Position numbers and translations under genes: made by a program
In this document: positions 34,359 through 46,298 of the stretch, piece by piece
Layout: each line of letters begins with the position of its first letter
How positions within the stretch are numbered: the first letter of the stretch is position 1
The notes under the pieces: generated by a model
Seen by the model: only the letters and a program-made list of their open reading frames with translations
What the model was told of the DNA's origin: nothing
The model's database searches: none
Origin: Acanthosepion pharaonis
Taxonomy: Eukaryota > Mollusca > Cephalopoda > Sepiida > Sepiidae
DNA length: 64,000 nt
Direction: 5' to 3'
Assembly: GCA_903632075.3 (NCBI GenBank)
Contig: CAHIKZ030005201.1
Span: 3,198,475-3,262,474 of the forward strand

Positions 34359-34580
34359 GAGGACGAGGGGGTGGTTTTTTTCTTCCTCTCTTGTCGAAGA
34401 ATGTCTGCCGGGAGTCAGAGAGGAACCCAGACGAGACTCTGCCCTTCGGCAGAGTCTCGTCTGGGGACGTAGACAAACCCGACCTTGTGTATACGGGATC
34501 TACGCGCAATATTTATCCGATCCCGTTAAAAGCTGGCCTTGTGCCACATCTTGCCTTTTGGGGAGGATGGTAAATTTGTG
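34359..34580 (+). repeat. GC-rich hairpin SINE-like element (copy S4)
   Basis: Same block order as S3, starting at the shared agagg..g..ttttttctcttcctc head. It contains a perfect main hairpin at 34426-34465, then gtagacaaacccgaccttgt, gtatacggg, a degraded distal stem, and gctggccttgtgccacatct. Both copies end in a ggagg.tggtaaa-like tract, suggesting a dimeric unit. Confidence 0.85.
34426..34465 (+). repeat. Perfect 18-bp stem with 4-nt loop
   Basis: Arms CCCAGACGAGACTCTGCC (34426-34443) and GGCAGAGTCTCGTCTGGG (34448-34465) are exact reverse complements around CTTC. Transcribed, this would be a very stable hairpin, and it is the counterpart of 52999-53038 and 60856-60894. Confidence 0.95.
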
Positions 34581-35153
34581 ACCGGTGGGGAGGAGGCCTT
34601 ACGGGTTATGCATTGAGTTACGTGCCCATTTTTTTTTGTCTACCCACTGAACGCTAGTTGGGCTTTCCTTTCCATTCTTACTATTTCCATTTATTATTTC
34701 CGGCTACTACAGACTCTTACTTCCGTTACTGTTGGCCTTTAGTACTTCCGGCCACCTCGGACCTTTACTTCAGGTATTCATAACCTGTATTATTTCCTTC
34801 TACCACGGACTCTTAGTTCCGGCTATCACAGACTTACTTCCGGCATTCTTGGCCTTTATTACTTCCGATCCTTACTTCTACCTAACTCACCTGTTTGATC
34901 TGCGTTAATGAACCTGCTTAAAACAGCTCTGAACTTCCAGTTACAATTGGTCCCTACTTTCGCCATTTCTATCTCAACCTAACTCATCTGGTTGATCGGC
35001 GTTAATGGACCTGCTTACAACAGCCCTGAATTTCTGGCTACACTAGGTCCCTGCTTCCGACTTTTCTGTCAGCTTAACTCGCCTGGTTTAGGAAATTTTT
35101 ACATCCATATCGTGCAGACTCAAACAGCCTAGTTTACTATTTTGTAAACATCT
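34581..35153 (+). repeat. Tandemly repeated leader-like DNA
   Basis: A ~100-bp tandem duplication is visible: acctaactcacctgtttgat...ggtccctactttcg (34878-34962) and acctaactcatctggttgat...ggtccctgcttccg (34978-35062). Upstream, ctactacagactcttacttc and ctaccacggactcttagttc blocks with recurring acttccgg repeat more loosely. Repeated leaders of this kind precede ORFs in some retroelements, and an open frame follows at 35154. No known family was recognised. Confidence 0.6.
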
Positions 35154-35435
35154 ATGCCGATATACGAGCGAATCTCTAAAATTCTTGACAAACAGAGATT
35201 GGCAGATGACCTCTCTTACGATTTAAGACTAACTTCCCAGTGGGGAAAGATGGCTGGTTACATTCAGTACCTCACAAAACACACTAGTTACATCCAATCA
35301 CCGCCGATCAGATACCGAACTACGGCCTCCTTGAGGAGGCAGCGTGCATTGAGTGAATTTCAGGCCTCAAACTCATACCTGATCTCAAGTGGAGCCCTTA
35401 TATACGATCCATTGCTAGGAAATAAACGACGATAA
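35154..35435 (+). CDS. Hypothetical 93-residue protein
   Basis: MPIYERISKILDKQRLADDL to GALIYDPLLGNKRR and a stop. The frame uses a mixed codon set without low-complexity runs and has more GC than its surroundings. It lies just after a repeated leader-like region, which makes it the most gene-like short ORF in the window that I could not assign. The product looks soluble, basic and tyrosine-rich, with no signal peptide, membrane segment or metal-binding cluster. It could be the first ORF of an unknown mobile element, an exon, or chance. TGGTGTCGGAATTACTGG at 35480 resembles a primer-binding site but no LTR ends were found. Confidence 0.35.
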   Translation: MPIYERISKILDKQRLADDLSYDLRLTSQWGKMAGYIQYLTKHTSYIQSPPIRYRTTASLRRQRALSEFQASNSYLISSGALIYDPLLGNKRR

Positions 35436-36653
35436 CAGCCACGCCCAATTTACGCATCCTTCCCTAAACTGTAATATCTGGTGTCGGAATTACTGGCTAA
35501 AGTTTACATTCGGTCTACGGTTTCAAGGATAGTCGATTATATTTTATGACATAACGACTACCAAGTGACCATATTGGATCATGAGATTTCGGCTTCTCTA
35601 GATATAATATGGAAGCAATAATTTAGTTTTACTCTGTCTATATCTCCTTTTTAGAAATAATGTTTACATTGCCATATGTAATGAAAAATACTGTGTGCAG
35701 TTTTTTTCAAATACTAAAATATCAGATATTCAGTCGTATTTTATGATTCTTACTTTAAAAGTTAAAATAAGGTATAATTTTTTTTGTAATCATATAAAAA
35801 ACACCAGCATAACAGACATTCATAAACTGTTTCAAAATACTCACGCTGAAAAAAAAAACTAGGACATGACTTTTCAAAAAGTATAATTATTTTGAATTCA
35901 GACTTTTTTTTCTACGCTTGAAGCTACTTTTTATTAAGTAAATTCGTCATGCTTTTTTTCAGAACAATAAGACTGAAAACATGTTTAATTTTTTTTTTCT
36001 TTAGGTGTAGCAGACCTCCTGAAGGGGGTGCACTGTAATATGGCCTGTGCGCCCCAGATAAGTATGAGTTAGAAGAGGCCCACTAGCATTTTAAAAATAA
36101 AAGTTGTGGATATGACAGGTCAACAAGAGGACAACAAACGACAGACTTAAAATTAATACAAATTTTTTTTTACGTCATATGCAAAAAGTATGTGTTTGGA
36201 TCAAAAGAACATGAACAAACAAGGAATCAAATGAAGGAGGCAGAATGAAGGAAATTGAGAAATATTGACCGGCTAGAAGATCTTGGAATAAAGAATTAAC
36301 ACGGACTAAAAATGTAACAACGATTTGATTTATACATGGTTTATTGTATACAGCGATTTTAACCCTTCCCATTTACTGTTATAATCAAATAATACTGTGA
36401 TCCCCTTTTGGAGTTTACAGCCTTTACTTCTTAACTTAAAAGTTCTGGTCTTCAGGATGAGGAACATGATCTTGGTCAAAAGGCCTCGGCGAACGATGTG
36501 GATTCCAGTGTGGTGGACTCTCTAAGTTGTCCAAACCTCCAGTTTATATGGAACTCTGCGTCTGGCAGTGTGTGGTTGACCAGGGTCTGAGGTTCGATTT
36601 TCTCGCACCCTTAGCATCAATCCTTTTCTAAATTTCATATTTTCAAAATATGC
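35436..36653. other. Unassigned AT-rich region
   Basis: No gene was recognised. The stretch aggcctcggcgaacgatgtg to ggttcgattttctcgcaccc (36480-36605) is less AT-rich and includes a B-box-like ggttcgatttt, but no matching A box is convincing. Confidence 0.45.
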
Positions 36654-37014
36654 TTACTCGAATAATTTTCCAAGTTTAAGTGTTGTCCAGCCCTCTTTTT
36701 GAGTGTGGTCAAAGAAATCAAGCCACCCTTTAACTCCAAATTCCTTCACTTTTTCATCTCGCACCATCGCTCCATAAAGGCTGTGGTAATTTCTCTTTTC
36801 CTTTTCCCACCATCTCAGCATCCAACCATAATCCATTTCCAAAGGCTGGTATACAACGTGACGGAGGCAAGATGGGGTTTTCAGTAATTAATCTTTCTTT
36901 ATCAGCCTGCCTCACTCTGTTTATTTTAGATGATTTTCCAAGCCAGCGATATGACAATATTCTAAGATAATCGGAGCCAATCCAGATAGCACCTGCCAGG
37001 GTTGTTTTATTCAT
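36654..37014 (-). pseudogene. Unidentified coding-like fragment
   Basis: Two overlapping minus-strand frames look coding and may be one sequence broken by a shift near 36840. They read MNKTTLAGAIWIGSDYLRIL, then WLGKSSKINRVRQADKERLI, ILPPSRCIPAF, and in the other frame MDYGWMLRWWEKEKRNYHSL, DEKVKEFGVKGWLDFFDHTQ, ending LGKLFE. Composition is globular, with Trp and charged residues and no simple repeats. I do not recognise the family. It may be a transposon-derived domain or a processed fragment of a host gene. Confidence 0.4.
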
Positions 37015-37435
37015 CCGCAGTTGTCATGGGTTGGAAAGAAAAATATTCTCAATATCTTTAGTAATAATAAAAGTTATCTTTCTCTGCTTATTTGTTTCTT
37101 GGTCAGCTATAAAAAAAATGAACTAATGTTACAGAAATTGAAATAAACGAACCCGTCCCCAGTCTTAGTTGCTAATCTTTAATTTCGTAGGGATATTTTT
37201 TGGTGGGCCAACACGACCCCTCTACACAAACCAGATGTTTCCCTGGCTTTTTGTCCAGAACAATTTAGATGTTATTTTGGGATCGACGATTTTCTTTGGC
37301 GATAAGGTATTGGAAACAAGATATGTTTTCTATTTTCCTCGGACCGACATCTCCGATGATATATTAATTATTTCTTTCTTATCGGCGGGAAGTAGGGAAG
37401 GATTGTGTACCTTATTGTTATGCTTAGGGTGAAAT

Positions 37436-37438
<3 letters not shown>

Positions 37439-37492
<54 letters not shown>
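37439..37492. repeat. (TA)n(GA)n microsatellite
   Basis: Twenty TA units followed by about seven GA units. Confidence 0.95.
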
Positions 37493-37964
37493 CAGAAATA
37501 TAAATTTACTAATTTAAAAATATGGCTCTTTCGCTACAGAAGTATTACCATGTTTCAAAAGCAGAAACTAAAAACTTCAAATTCAAATATAGAATTAAGT
37601 TAAAGTCCCTAGTCCTGTTTCATTTTCAAGCGAATTTTGGAATAACTTATTTTGAAATTTACTTAGTTTTATAAGCACATACATTTAATATTAGTTTCTA
37701 AGGATATGGGGAAATTCAATCATTTTAACAAGGGGTGGTAGGTTATTCATTTTCACTGACAACTATTGTATCAAAATATGAGTTACTTTCTAAAAGAGGT
37801 TAAGGTAGTGTAGTGGTGCCTTTTTCAACGAATGATGACATCCGTTCAACGCATGTCGTCTGGTCTATGAGAAAGCATTGACAAGGGAAGGCCATAATAC
37901 TGGTTTATCCTTTTCACCACCGTCCATCCTAAACGTACAACCAGGAGAAGAGACATAATTTAGT

Positions 37965-38600
37965 TTACTCCCCACCCCCCATTCAACGTGCAATTGAAAA
38001 CCAAAATCGGAAAAGTATTCTTTAAGCTTTTAAATAAGCATTTCCCTAGAAATACTGTCCTAGCTAAGATGTTTAACAGAAGCCAAGTAAAGCTCAGCTA
38101 CAATTGCACGAGTAAATTATTAAGTATTATAAAAAGACACAACACTCTAGACTATTTAAAAAAAGAGAGAGAGAGAGAGTTGGGGAGGTAAAAACGAATC
38201 TATGCAACAGTAATAATTGCCCTTTGGATGGCGGGTGTGTGATAGAAGGTGTGGTTTACTCAGCGTAAGTCAGTGACGGGAAATAATTTTAATAAAATAT
38301 ACATTGGTTGCACAACGGGCCCATTCAAGAGAAGATATCACAATCCTACTACCTGATACAAAATTTGCAAATTGTATTTGGAGGTTAAAAGAAGTTAATA
38401 GTTGAGTCCCACACATAAAGTGGAAAATCATCCGCAAAAATAAAGCCGGGCAGAGTCCGAGCAAACTACTGTAAGCTATGCCAAGAGGAAAAATTGACGA
38501 TCGCTATATACCTAAACAAGGACGAACTGCTAAATGAAAGACCGGAGGTGATATCTAAGTGCAGACATTTTGGCAAATATTTGTTGTGTATGTACGAACC
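37965..38600 (+). pseudogene. Penelope-like element, GIY-YIG C-terminal region
   Basis: FNVQLKTKIGKVFFKLLNKH, then NTVLAKMFNRSQVKLSYNCT and LLSIIKRHNT (37980-38150), precede, after a shift, GGCVIEGVVY. KIYIGCTTGPFKRRYHNP (38294-38347) then supplies the second half of the GIY-YIG motif and the following Arg/His. Last comes CKLCQEEKLTIAIYLNKDEL and VISKCRHFGKYLL (about 38465-38585). This order is that of the linker, zinc-like motif and GIY-YIG nuclease of Penelope-like elements, which nick DNA for telomerase-related RT insertion. The RT itself is missing and several shifts and stops are present. Confidence 0.82.
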
Positions 38601-38809
38601 TGGATGAAAATATTTTTTCCTCTTCCGTTTCTCGCCTCTAACTTCCGGTGTTCGTATTTTAAGGTGATGGAGTAAATAAAATCCTACCTTCGTGCGGATA
38701 CTTAACTGCTGAAACCTGGGTAGATTTTTGATGAAACGGTAACTGTTTTTAAAAAAAAAAAAAAAAAAAATTGATAATTTACTTTCTCCAAATAGTCCTG
38801 TTTTCAACT

Positions 38810-39480
38810 AATAAAAAAAAAACCCTATTTAAAAATTTAATTTCTCGAAATTTCATGAAATTATGTAAGTAACATATGTAAAAAAAAAAAAAAAATAAAA
38901 AATTACCAAGATTTTCTAAAAGAAAAATGAAAAATTTCAAAAATAATTTAATTCATTTCGGAATATGTTCTGAAAGTTTCATTAAAATCCAACAATTATT
39001 TGAATTTTGTAAGAATTTCCAAATCAATGCGTTTTCACCGTTAAAAAAAAAAACGAAAAAAGAAAAACTGACCACGGTCCACCGCTGACGTAAAAAAATA
39101 GAAAAGATTTTTAACCCAAATTTACAACGTGCTACAAAGAGTAAAAAATTTCAAAAAGTAATAAAATATATTCTTTAGTCTTTCCTCTTAATAATAACAT
39201 AAACATTTTAATGACAAAACTTTGTTTTTATTGAGTTTGGGGCTGTTTTTCATCATGCTAGCTATGCTGTTTTTTTACGCGGCCAAGTGGAGGTACCTAT
39301 AACAAAGCTCAATAAAACAAAGATATTATTTAATTTCAAATGCTTTTAATTAATCTTAGTTACTTTTAGTTGCTTTTATGAATATGGATAATATTGTCTG
39401 AAAGCAAAACTTTTTCGATGAAAAATGAATTTTTAAAACAATTATTTATTTCTTAAATTATTTGATTATTTTTACATTAA
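38810..39480 (+). repeat. AT-rich dispersed repeat family, module A then B
   Basis: tttctcgaaatttcatgaaa, tctgaaagtttcattaaaat, agaatttccaaatcaatgcg (38840-39030) and ttaataataacataaacatt with tcatcatgctagc (39190-39265) recur at 63050-63450 and inverted at 59315-59700. gatgaaaaatgaatttttaa (39417) matches the B module at 13.34 kb. Confidence 0.7.
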
Positions 39481-40369
39481 AGTTGTTAAATATTCTAAAA
39501 TTAGTGAAAATGGTGTAAAGTTTAGTTAATGGTGTTAAGTAGATCTATCTTTACAGATTATAAATTATAAAGCGTATTACAATCAACAAACCACCAGTGT
39601 TCGCATGGTTTTTGTGTCCATAAAACGGCTGTAATTCAAATGTACAGAAGACAGTACATGAAAACAATAAAATGTAACGTTAATCGTTGTTCCCCTCTGT
39701 TACGGCCTTTATTTCTACGAATTGTTCGTGAGAAACACGCGTGGAGACGTTAATTTGATTTTTCAATTTCAACTTAGAATGGTACCTACAAGTATTAGGT
39801 ACCTATCTTATGAAATTTATATGTTCCTAATTACATTTTGCTCTACAACCCAAATTTTGCGGATTTTATTTTTATATTATCTCAGTTATGACATTTTTCC
39901 AGAAATGAAATATCAAAATTAATAATAAAATGAATGAAAATACAAATAACACAGTAAAATGAAATAAATGTACATAAAATTAAAGTATTTTATGTACATT
40001 TCTGATAAAATTTCATAAGAAAGGTACCTATAAATTAATTAGATACCATTTTATCTCGCTTCCAACAATATCATTTTAATTTTTTTATAATATATTTTCC
40101 ATAAAGCATCGAAAACATAAAGGTGAAAGCTATGTAGAAAAAAAGAAAAATAAATTAAAGCGCTGAAGGTTTTCCTTAAAAATAAGGAGGTAAATAATTT
40201 GTTCACTTAAATCTAAATAATTATGCCACTTCTGTCCGTCCTTCCGTACGATAACTTTCCCTCTCGTAAGCTATCAATACGTGATGAAATCATCACTCAT
40301 CACTTGTCAAGTGACACCAAATGTTAAGACCTGCTTTGTCTTATTTTTAAACTATATTTTTTCGGCGCA

Positions 40370-40750
40370 GAAAGTAAGTAATGTTTGTTTCAAAATATTT
40401 TGAATAAACTTCATAATTTCTAAGTTTCTTAATAAATTTTGAAAAAATTATAATTGATTTTTAAAAGGATTTTAAACGGAAATTTTCATTTTTTTTATGA
40501 AATAGAAAAATGATTGACATGATCAATTTTGTCAATTTTGCGGACTCAAAAACAAAAAACAAGATTTTAACAAAAATTTCGGACGTGCTGATGATTAAAA
40601 AATGTAAAAAACTACCCAGAAAATACTTTGATTTTTTCCTCTTAATAATAATATAAACATTTAGACAGTAAAAAAAATATTTTCATCAAGTTTAAGGCCT
40701 TCTTTTATCATGCTATGATCTTTTTTATAAATTTTTGTCGAGGTACCAAA
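40370..40750 (+). repeat. AT-rich dispersed repeat family, partial module A
   Basis: cctcttaataataatataaa, then tttcatcaagtttaaggcct, tatcatgctatgatc and gaggtacc (40638-40750), parallel 39187-39300 and 63375-63480. The upstream part is more diverged. Confidence 0.6.
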
Positions 40751-41023
40751 ATTTACTAAAATGAAAGGTATAGATAAATGCTTTAATCTCTAGATCGCCC
40801 ACAGTAGATTTACGTCCACTATTCTTTCTTTCTTGGCAGATCTTCTATTATCACAATGTGAAATATTTAATAACGAAAGTGATAAAAACATAAGGAAAAG
40901 AAACTAAATGAAATTAAAAGTTTCCGTGTCCTCCTCCTTCATGCGCATGTGTAATCACATATCAACGTAAGCATCACTTTATCCGATGAAGTTTTAAAGA
41001 ACGACTCGCACCACACGAAAGAA

Positions 41024-41026
<3 letters not shown>

Positions 41027-41073
<47 letters not shown>
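41027..41073. repeat. (TA)n microsatellite
   Basis: An uninterrupted TA run. Confidence 0.95.
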
Positions 41074-41076
<3 letters not shown>

Positions 41077-41200
41077 TAAGAAAGGTAAAAAAAACTTCTC
41101 TTGAAATGTTGATAATTTATTGAATATCATATCACTAGTTTTTATTGTAGGCTTTTTGGCAGAAGTTCTGCAAAAAACAAATAATTGTATGATATGGGGT

Positions 41201-41204
<4 letters not shown>

Positions 41205-41236
<32 letters not shown>
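41205..41236. repeat. (TA)n microsatellite
   Basis: An uninterrupted TA run. Confidence 0.95.
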
Positions 41237-41238
<2 letters not shown>

Positions 41239-41459
41239 ATTATTACAAATAAAATGTGATATTAAGCTGAGTGATTTTATATTTAGCACCTTCACTCTAT
41301 AGTTTCAGAGATTAGCTTTTTAAAAATAAGTGTTCAGTATATATTTCTTTATTTGTAATTCGATATTTTTCCTTTTCAAACATTATTTTTAGTGAATAAT
41401 CTTGTTTAAAGAGTGTGTATTGCGTCTTACGTATTCGAAAGAAAATAAAGGAAATGTGC

Positions 41460-41550
41460 TCTCTGGTAGGGTTCGAACTCTCGTCTAACCCGGATCTGAC
41501 GGCGGTTTCTTCCTCAAAGAATGTCAAAGGTTCGAACCCTGCAGTAAAAA
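41460..41550 (-). repeat. Possible tRNA-derived fragment
   Basis: Two B-box-like motifs lie about 65 bp apart on the minus strand: GGGTTCGAACC (about 41538-41528) and GAGTTCGAACCC (about 41479-41468). Such a pair can come from tandem or dimeric tRNA-derived SINE heads. I could not place convincing A boxes or a cloverleaf. Confidence 0.35.
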
Positions 41551-44164
41551 AAATTATTTTCATTAAGTTCACAACCTGCTCTACTTAATATCCACTGTTT
41601 ACTCAACACACTCGTATCCACTAAAGATGACGTTTGAAGCAGTCTGTGAGCTGATATGTTATCAACTGAATTTTCATCTGAAATTTTCCCCGTATATTGT
41701 TCTCTTTAGGTGAATAAACAGGATTGACAAGAAAGTGGAAAAATAGATGCAGAATTCACTCTGAATTTAAAAAGTGAAGTCGGTAAAAAAAAGTTTTTAA
41801 AAAAAAAATGACATTTTCTTATATGCACTCTCCTTTGAGAATGTGCTTGGATTATTACCTGGCGCTAAAGGTGTCCCCAAAATAAGAAGTGTCATTCTTT
41901 TTATTTTGTCCCTAATCAACTCCACTGCTTAAATGTAGGCGTGTACCTTTTTTAACCTATAAAAAGCATAGCGTTCATCCCCCCATCCCCCGCTGCAACA
42001 TAGATTACACAAAACATTGGACCGTAACTATGACAATCAACAGCCAATCAAAACACGTAGCGTTTTCTTTTCTTACTTTTTTTTTAATTTGCAGTCAAAT
42101 ATCTCTTTTTAACGCAGGCTTTTTACAACATCATAAAAAATATTTTCTTCATTGTCTTAATTTTATCATTTCTGTTTGTTCTGTTACTTTTATCGAAAAA
42201 AAAAAACTGTTTGTGGATAACGTCTGATAATTTACTTTAATATATAAGCTATTCTTCGACATCTAAGCCAATCGTTTCTGTTAATCAGAATCGTAATACT
42301 TGACTGGACTCAGTCAGTCTGTTATGTGCCATGCGTGATACACGCTTAGGCGATCATGCATCTTTCGATTTTTTCCCGCAGTAGGTTGCCATTCTTTCTG
42401 CGGTAGACCAGTTGCCATCCAAGGCTATAGAACCCAGTCCTGCCATAGCTGGGGGGTGGGGGAGATGAAGAGAATTCATACCTTTCTCAAGAGTATTAGC
42501 ACGTACGTGAATGTCAATCCGAGCCGCTATCCATTACTCCACCGTGCAGCCTGCAAATTAAGCACTAAAAGCCCCCGGTATTGAGAAATGTAGCATTCTG
42601 GTGTGAAATTACCTGGTTATTTTGAAAATGACGTTAAAACATTGCGATTGATTACCGTTTCCGATTTATCATCAATGTAAGTTCGATCTCTTTCGCGTTG
42701 TCCGGCCGCCATTACTAGCGTTGTTTACATACATTTTCCTCTTGTAATAATTCGCGGAAGCTTACTTAACGGCCTTTTTACAGCTTTTCATATCTTCCTG
42801 GTCTTGATTACTGTGCGATTTTCGCGAGTGTTATTTTAAAATGCGCTTATTTTTTAAAATGAAGTTTTAAATGCTTATAGCTATTGAAACAGAATCTCAC
42901 CCTAAAATGTAATTTATGAAGCTTTAAATTCAAGAAACTTTCACGATACATAAAAAATCATCATTGAAAAGACGTAAAAAATCCTTTTTTTTTAATTTTC
43001 GGGCGCATAATTTTTATTTTATTTTAATTGTTGGATTTTACGTTTTTTCTTGCATTATTTCGCGTATTCATTTCAAACTTAATCACTTTGAGAAATTGAT
43101 AACTCTTGTGACAAAACCGCTATCCGATAAATATGAAATACTCTAGGTAACCGTTGGGGTTTCAAATCTTGGCTATGTCCCGTCTTGTAAACGCTGGTCA
43201 AAATATGAAAGGCTTCTGGATAAGAACAGATACAACAACAGTGATGTTAATTACAATTCCTGGATAATCGTGGATATAATGTCAATCAATAGTAGTGACT
43301 TCAACAATTATTAAAATTGAAATTATACTTTTTTAATTATTACATCAAACGTACAACCCAAAATGTTCGTTCGTAAATTTTCTACTTTTTACTATTTTTT
43401 TTCTAAGCGAACGGACATTTTGGTTCACCTAATCTAATATTTATATTTAATTCTATATAAGAATTTCGAAGATAAACGTTTAATAACATCAAAATTAGGT
43501 TAATTTTAATTTTACATTCAAGATTTTTTTAAATTAATTTATTAGATAGATAGATAGATTTTTTAATTTTAAAAATATTGAATTAAAAACGACTTAAAAT
43601 TATTTTATGTACTCAAACGTATTTTTTAACTATTCGCTTTCAGTTACAAAATTAAACTCAAAAGATCAAACAACATTTTAATAAAAGAAAGGCATAGTTA
43701 AAAAAAAAAAAAAATTCACCCCACCCAAACGGTTCTAACAAAAGCATGATTTTCTTTTGTAAATAGAAAGTGTCCTTTTAAAATTTAAAACTTTAAATTG
43801 AATGCAATATGATGTGGATTTTATGTTAACTTGCAAATTCCATTCTATACTGTTGGGTAAGTTATTTTGTTTTCTGTACCATGTCGGAGTTACCTTCTCC
43901 TTTGCTCCTTAAACTAAAAGAACAGGTCATTTCGACCTTGACCTCTCGGTTGTGCTCCCTATACGCTATAAACCTGTGGTAGAGACTAGCAAGTTCCCTT
44001 TTTAGTTAAGTTATATTACAAACCTAGTTGTAATATACTTCTAGACATTTTTAGGCCTTAGTTTCCTTTAGCTAATATCGACTTTTTTTAATAGAGACTT
44101 TACTGTGTTAGATTTGCCAATCCTCTTGCTAGTCTCCCTTACCACAAGAGAGTGACTTCTGACT
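41551..44164. other. Region without recognised genes
   Basis: AT-rich with short open frames only. cggtagaccagttgccatcc to ctggggggtgggggagatga (42398-42465) is GC-richer but matches nothing else in the window. A 33-codon frame at 43882 (MSELPSPLLL...) is not supported by anything else. Confidence 0.45.
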
Positions 44165-45945
44165 AAATTCACGGTTGTCTCGTCCCGCAGAGGCATTGAG
44201 GCAGTACAGAAGGCGCTTGATCGGTACGAAAAGGTGACAGGGGCCAAGATTAACCGCAACAAGTCGTCCGGCTTGCGGCTAGGTGTCTGGAAGGGGGTCG
44301 ATCTTCCAGGGCCCTTAGGTTGGACGGACGGTCCTGTCCGCATTCTCGGAGTGGGGTTTGGACCCGACCTCCAGCTGAAGAAGAATTGGTCCTAAGTACG
44401 AGCAAAGGTCGACGCTGCCGGTCAGACTTGGTGTCGACGGAAGTTGTCCGTGAAGGGCAGGGCGGAGGTGTGTGCTACATACATTCTCCCTCTTGTCCTT
44501 TATCGATTGTCCGTACTTCCTCTCTGTGACGACCACAGGAAACCGCTCGAGCGCTCGCTGACCTCCATTCTATGGAGGGTACGCGGGAATGGGTCGACGG
44601 AGAAGTCTGTGCACAACGTCCGTGTCATGTCTGTCCACAAACGTGCCTCGAGGTTGGCTTTCCTACGCCGCGCATTGACAGGAGATTCGGTCATGGCGGG
44701 AATTGTTAGGGACGCCTTCCCTACCCTTACTATCAATCCCCCCATCTCGCGGGCCGAGCGCCATTGTAGGCTCCGGGAGGAATCGGATTTCATTCGCGAG
44801 TGTCGGTTGGCCTTGGTGGCCGTCCCTCGGTCCAGTGACCTTTCTCGGCCTAGGAAGGACTTCTATCGTTTGCTAGTGGAGGGGGTCGCGAAGGATCCCC
44901 TACGCGAGGATCTCGACATGTCGGACGATGAGTTTCGCTCTCACTGGTCTTGGGCGCCAGCGGCGGATTACCTCAGTAACCCTGAGTTTTCGCTTACCTG
45001 GCGACTGGCTCGGAATCGGCTGCCTCTCAATGACAGGGCCTTCATATGGGGCTTGGCGGATTTGCCAGACTGCGATCGGTGTGGCCTTGTCTAGAGGAAA
45101 CGGCTTCGCACGCCTTCTTCCATTGCCCCCGGGTCCGCCCCTTATGGGACCATGTCGGCGAGCTGACGGCTCGTCTCGCTCCCGAAAAGCTTGTGCCCAT
45201 GGATCGTGCATACGCGTCTGACAATGTGACGCCCCCGTATTCCAGGGTGAAACGGATGGTGTTTCTCACGCTGCTAGCCACGGCTCGAATGGTGATATGG
45301 ACGACGCGAGAGGAGGAAGTCTTGCGGGGTAACCGTCTTTCTCATCAGGATCTGATCCGATTCTTTGAGCAGCAGCTCAAGACGAAGATTAGAACTGATA
45401 GAAAATGCTTGCATTCGACAGTCTTCAGCGAAAGGTGGGTGACTTAGGCGAGCTTGGTTCGTGTGAACGGGGCTAGCCTTGATTTTCTCTTTTAGGTCAA
45501 GCCTACGTTGCATCGGGGTGGCTTCCTGTGGTGCCCTCCTCTTGGTTAGGTTAGACAAGCTTTTGTGTACCTAGTTAATGCGAGTAAGTGTTGTTCCCGG
45601 CCTACCCCCCGGCCACATCTTTAGTTATGATCCAGCCTGAGATTCCCAACCTCCCCAGTTTGTTTTTTGGCCCACCACTTTCCATCTCGACTGGATCAGC
45701 TTTATACTTCCCCATGCCCGTATGATTTTTTTATCACCTTTCCCACTCCCTTAGCGAGAGAGCTGCTTGATTTTGTTCCAATGGGCAGAATACAGTGGTC
45801 TCCCTGCCTTTTGAGGGTTGGGCGGGCCCCTACTAACATCAGTTAACGTTTAATTTCATTTATGTTAAATATTTCAGTTCGTTATTAGGTTCATTTCCCC
45901 ACCTCTCATTTTTTTCATCTTAGAATTTTGTACATATGTGTTAGG
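44165..45945 (+). pseudogene. L1-Tx1 type LINE, ORF2 C-terminal half and 3' UTR
   Basis: It begins just past the RT active-site box (IEAVQKALDRYEKVTGAKIN, 44192 on) and continues LRLGVWKGV, WTDGPVRILGV and a stop at about 44395 where the 18.9 kb copy has Glu. The long open stretch 44444-45094 covers KGRAEVCATYILPLVLYRLS to LTWRLARNRLPLNDRAFIWG. CDRCGLV, then after a one-base shift EETASHAFFHCPRVRPLWDH (about 45065-45155), forms the CX2C..H..C cluster. KTKIRTDRKCLHSTVFSERW ends the frame near 45441. A 3' UTR follows to about 45945 (attttgtacatatgtg). Markedly more GC-rich than its surroundings, suggesting a younger insertion than most. Confidence 0.87.
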
Positions 45946-46298
45946 ATCATTATGACACATCTAATTACCTGGCCCATGTAGCGCTCGCTATTCGAACGCT
46001 CCACGGCCTCCCTAACTAAGGCTATCTCTAGTGGATCCCCACCAGCCACCGCCCGAGAAAGACTAGCTTTAAGCGTCCTCACCTTATCAGCTCTATCTAG
46101 GGCGAGCCGTTTGCTGAAATCAGTGGTGAAGGACCTAATTCTACATTTAAGTCTGTCACACCACCTATTCCCGATAACCGCCCCCACTAGCTCCCGCTGC
46201 ACTAACCTAGTAAGCTGCTCCCGGAAGTCCCGCCTGTCCAGTAAAGACAGATTGAACTTCCAGTAACCGGCCATTCTAGGCCTATGATCTAACGCCAC
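45915..46298 (-). pseudogene. L1-Tx1 type ORF2 linker fragment
   Basis: The minus frame MALDHRPRMAGYWKFNLSLL then DFREQLTRLVQRELVG matches the junction where the AP-endonuclease domain ends (DHRP-type) and the linker to RT begins (GYWKFN-type). It runs to an open end near 45915. About 200 residues of endonuclease that should lie between ORF1 and this point are missing, because ORF1 ends at 46289. This is a deletion derivative. Confidence 0.75.

Noticed and set aside
35480..35497. Primer-binding site (TGGTGTCGGAATTACTGG) of an LTR element starting near 34.58 kb
   Set aside because: The sequence before it does not end in CA, and no TG start or second LTR was found.
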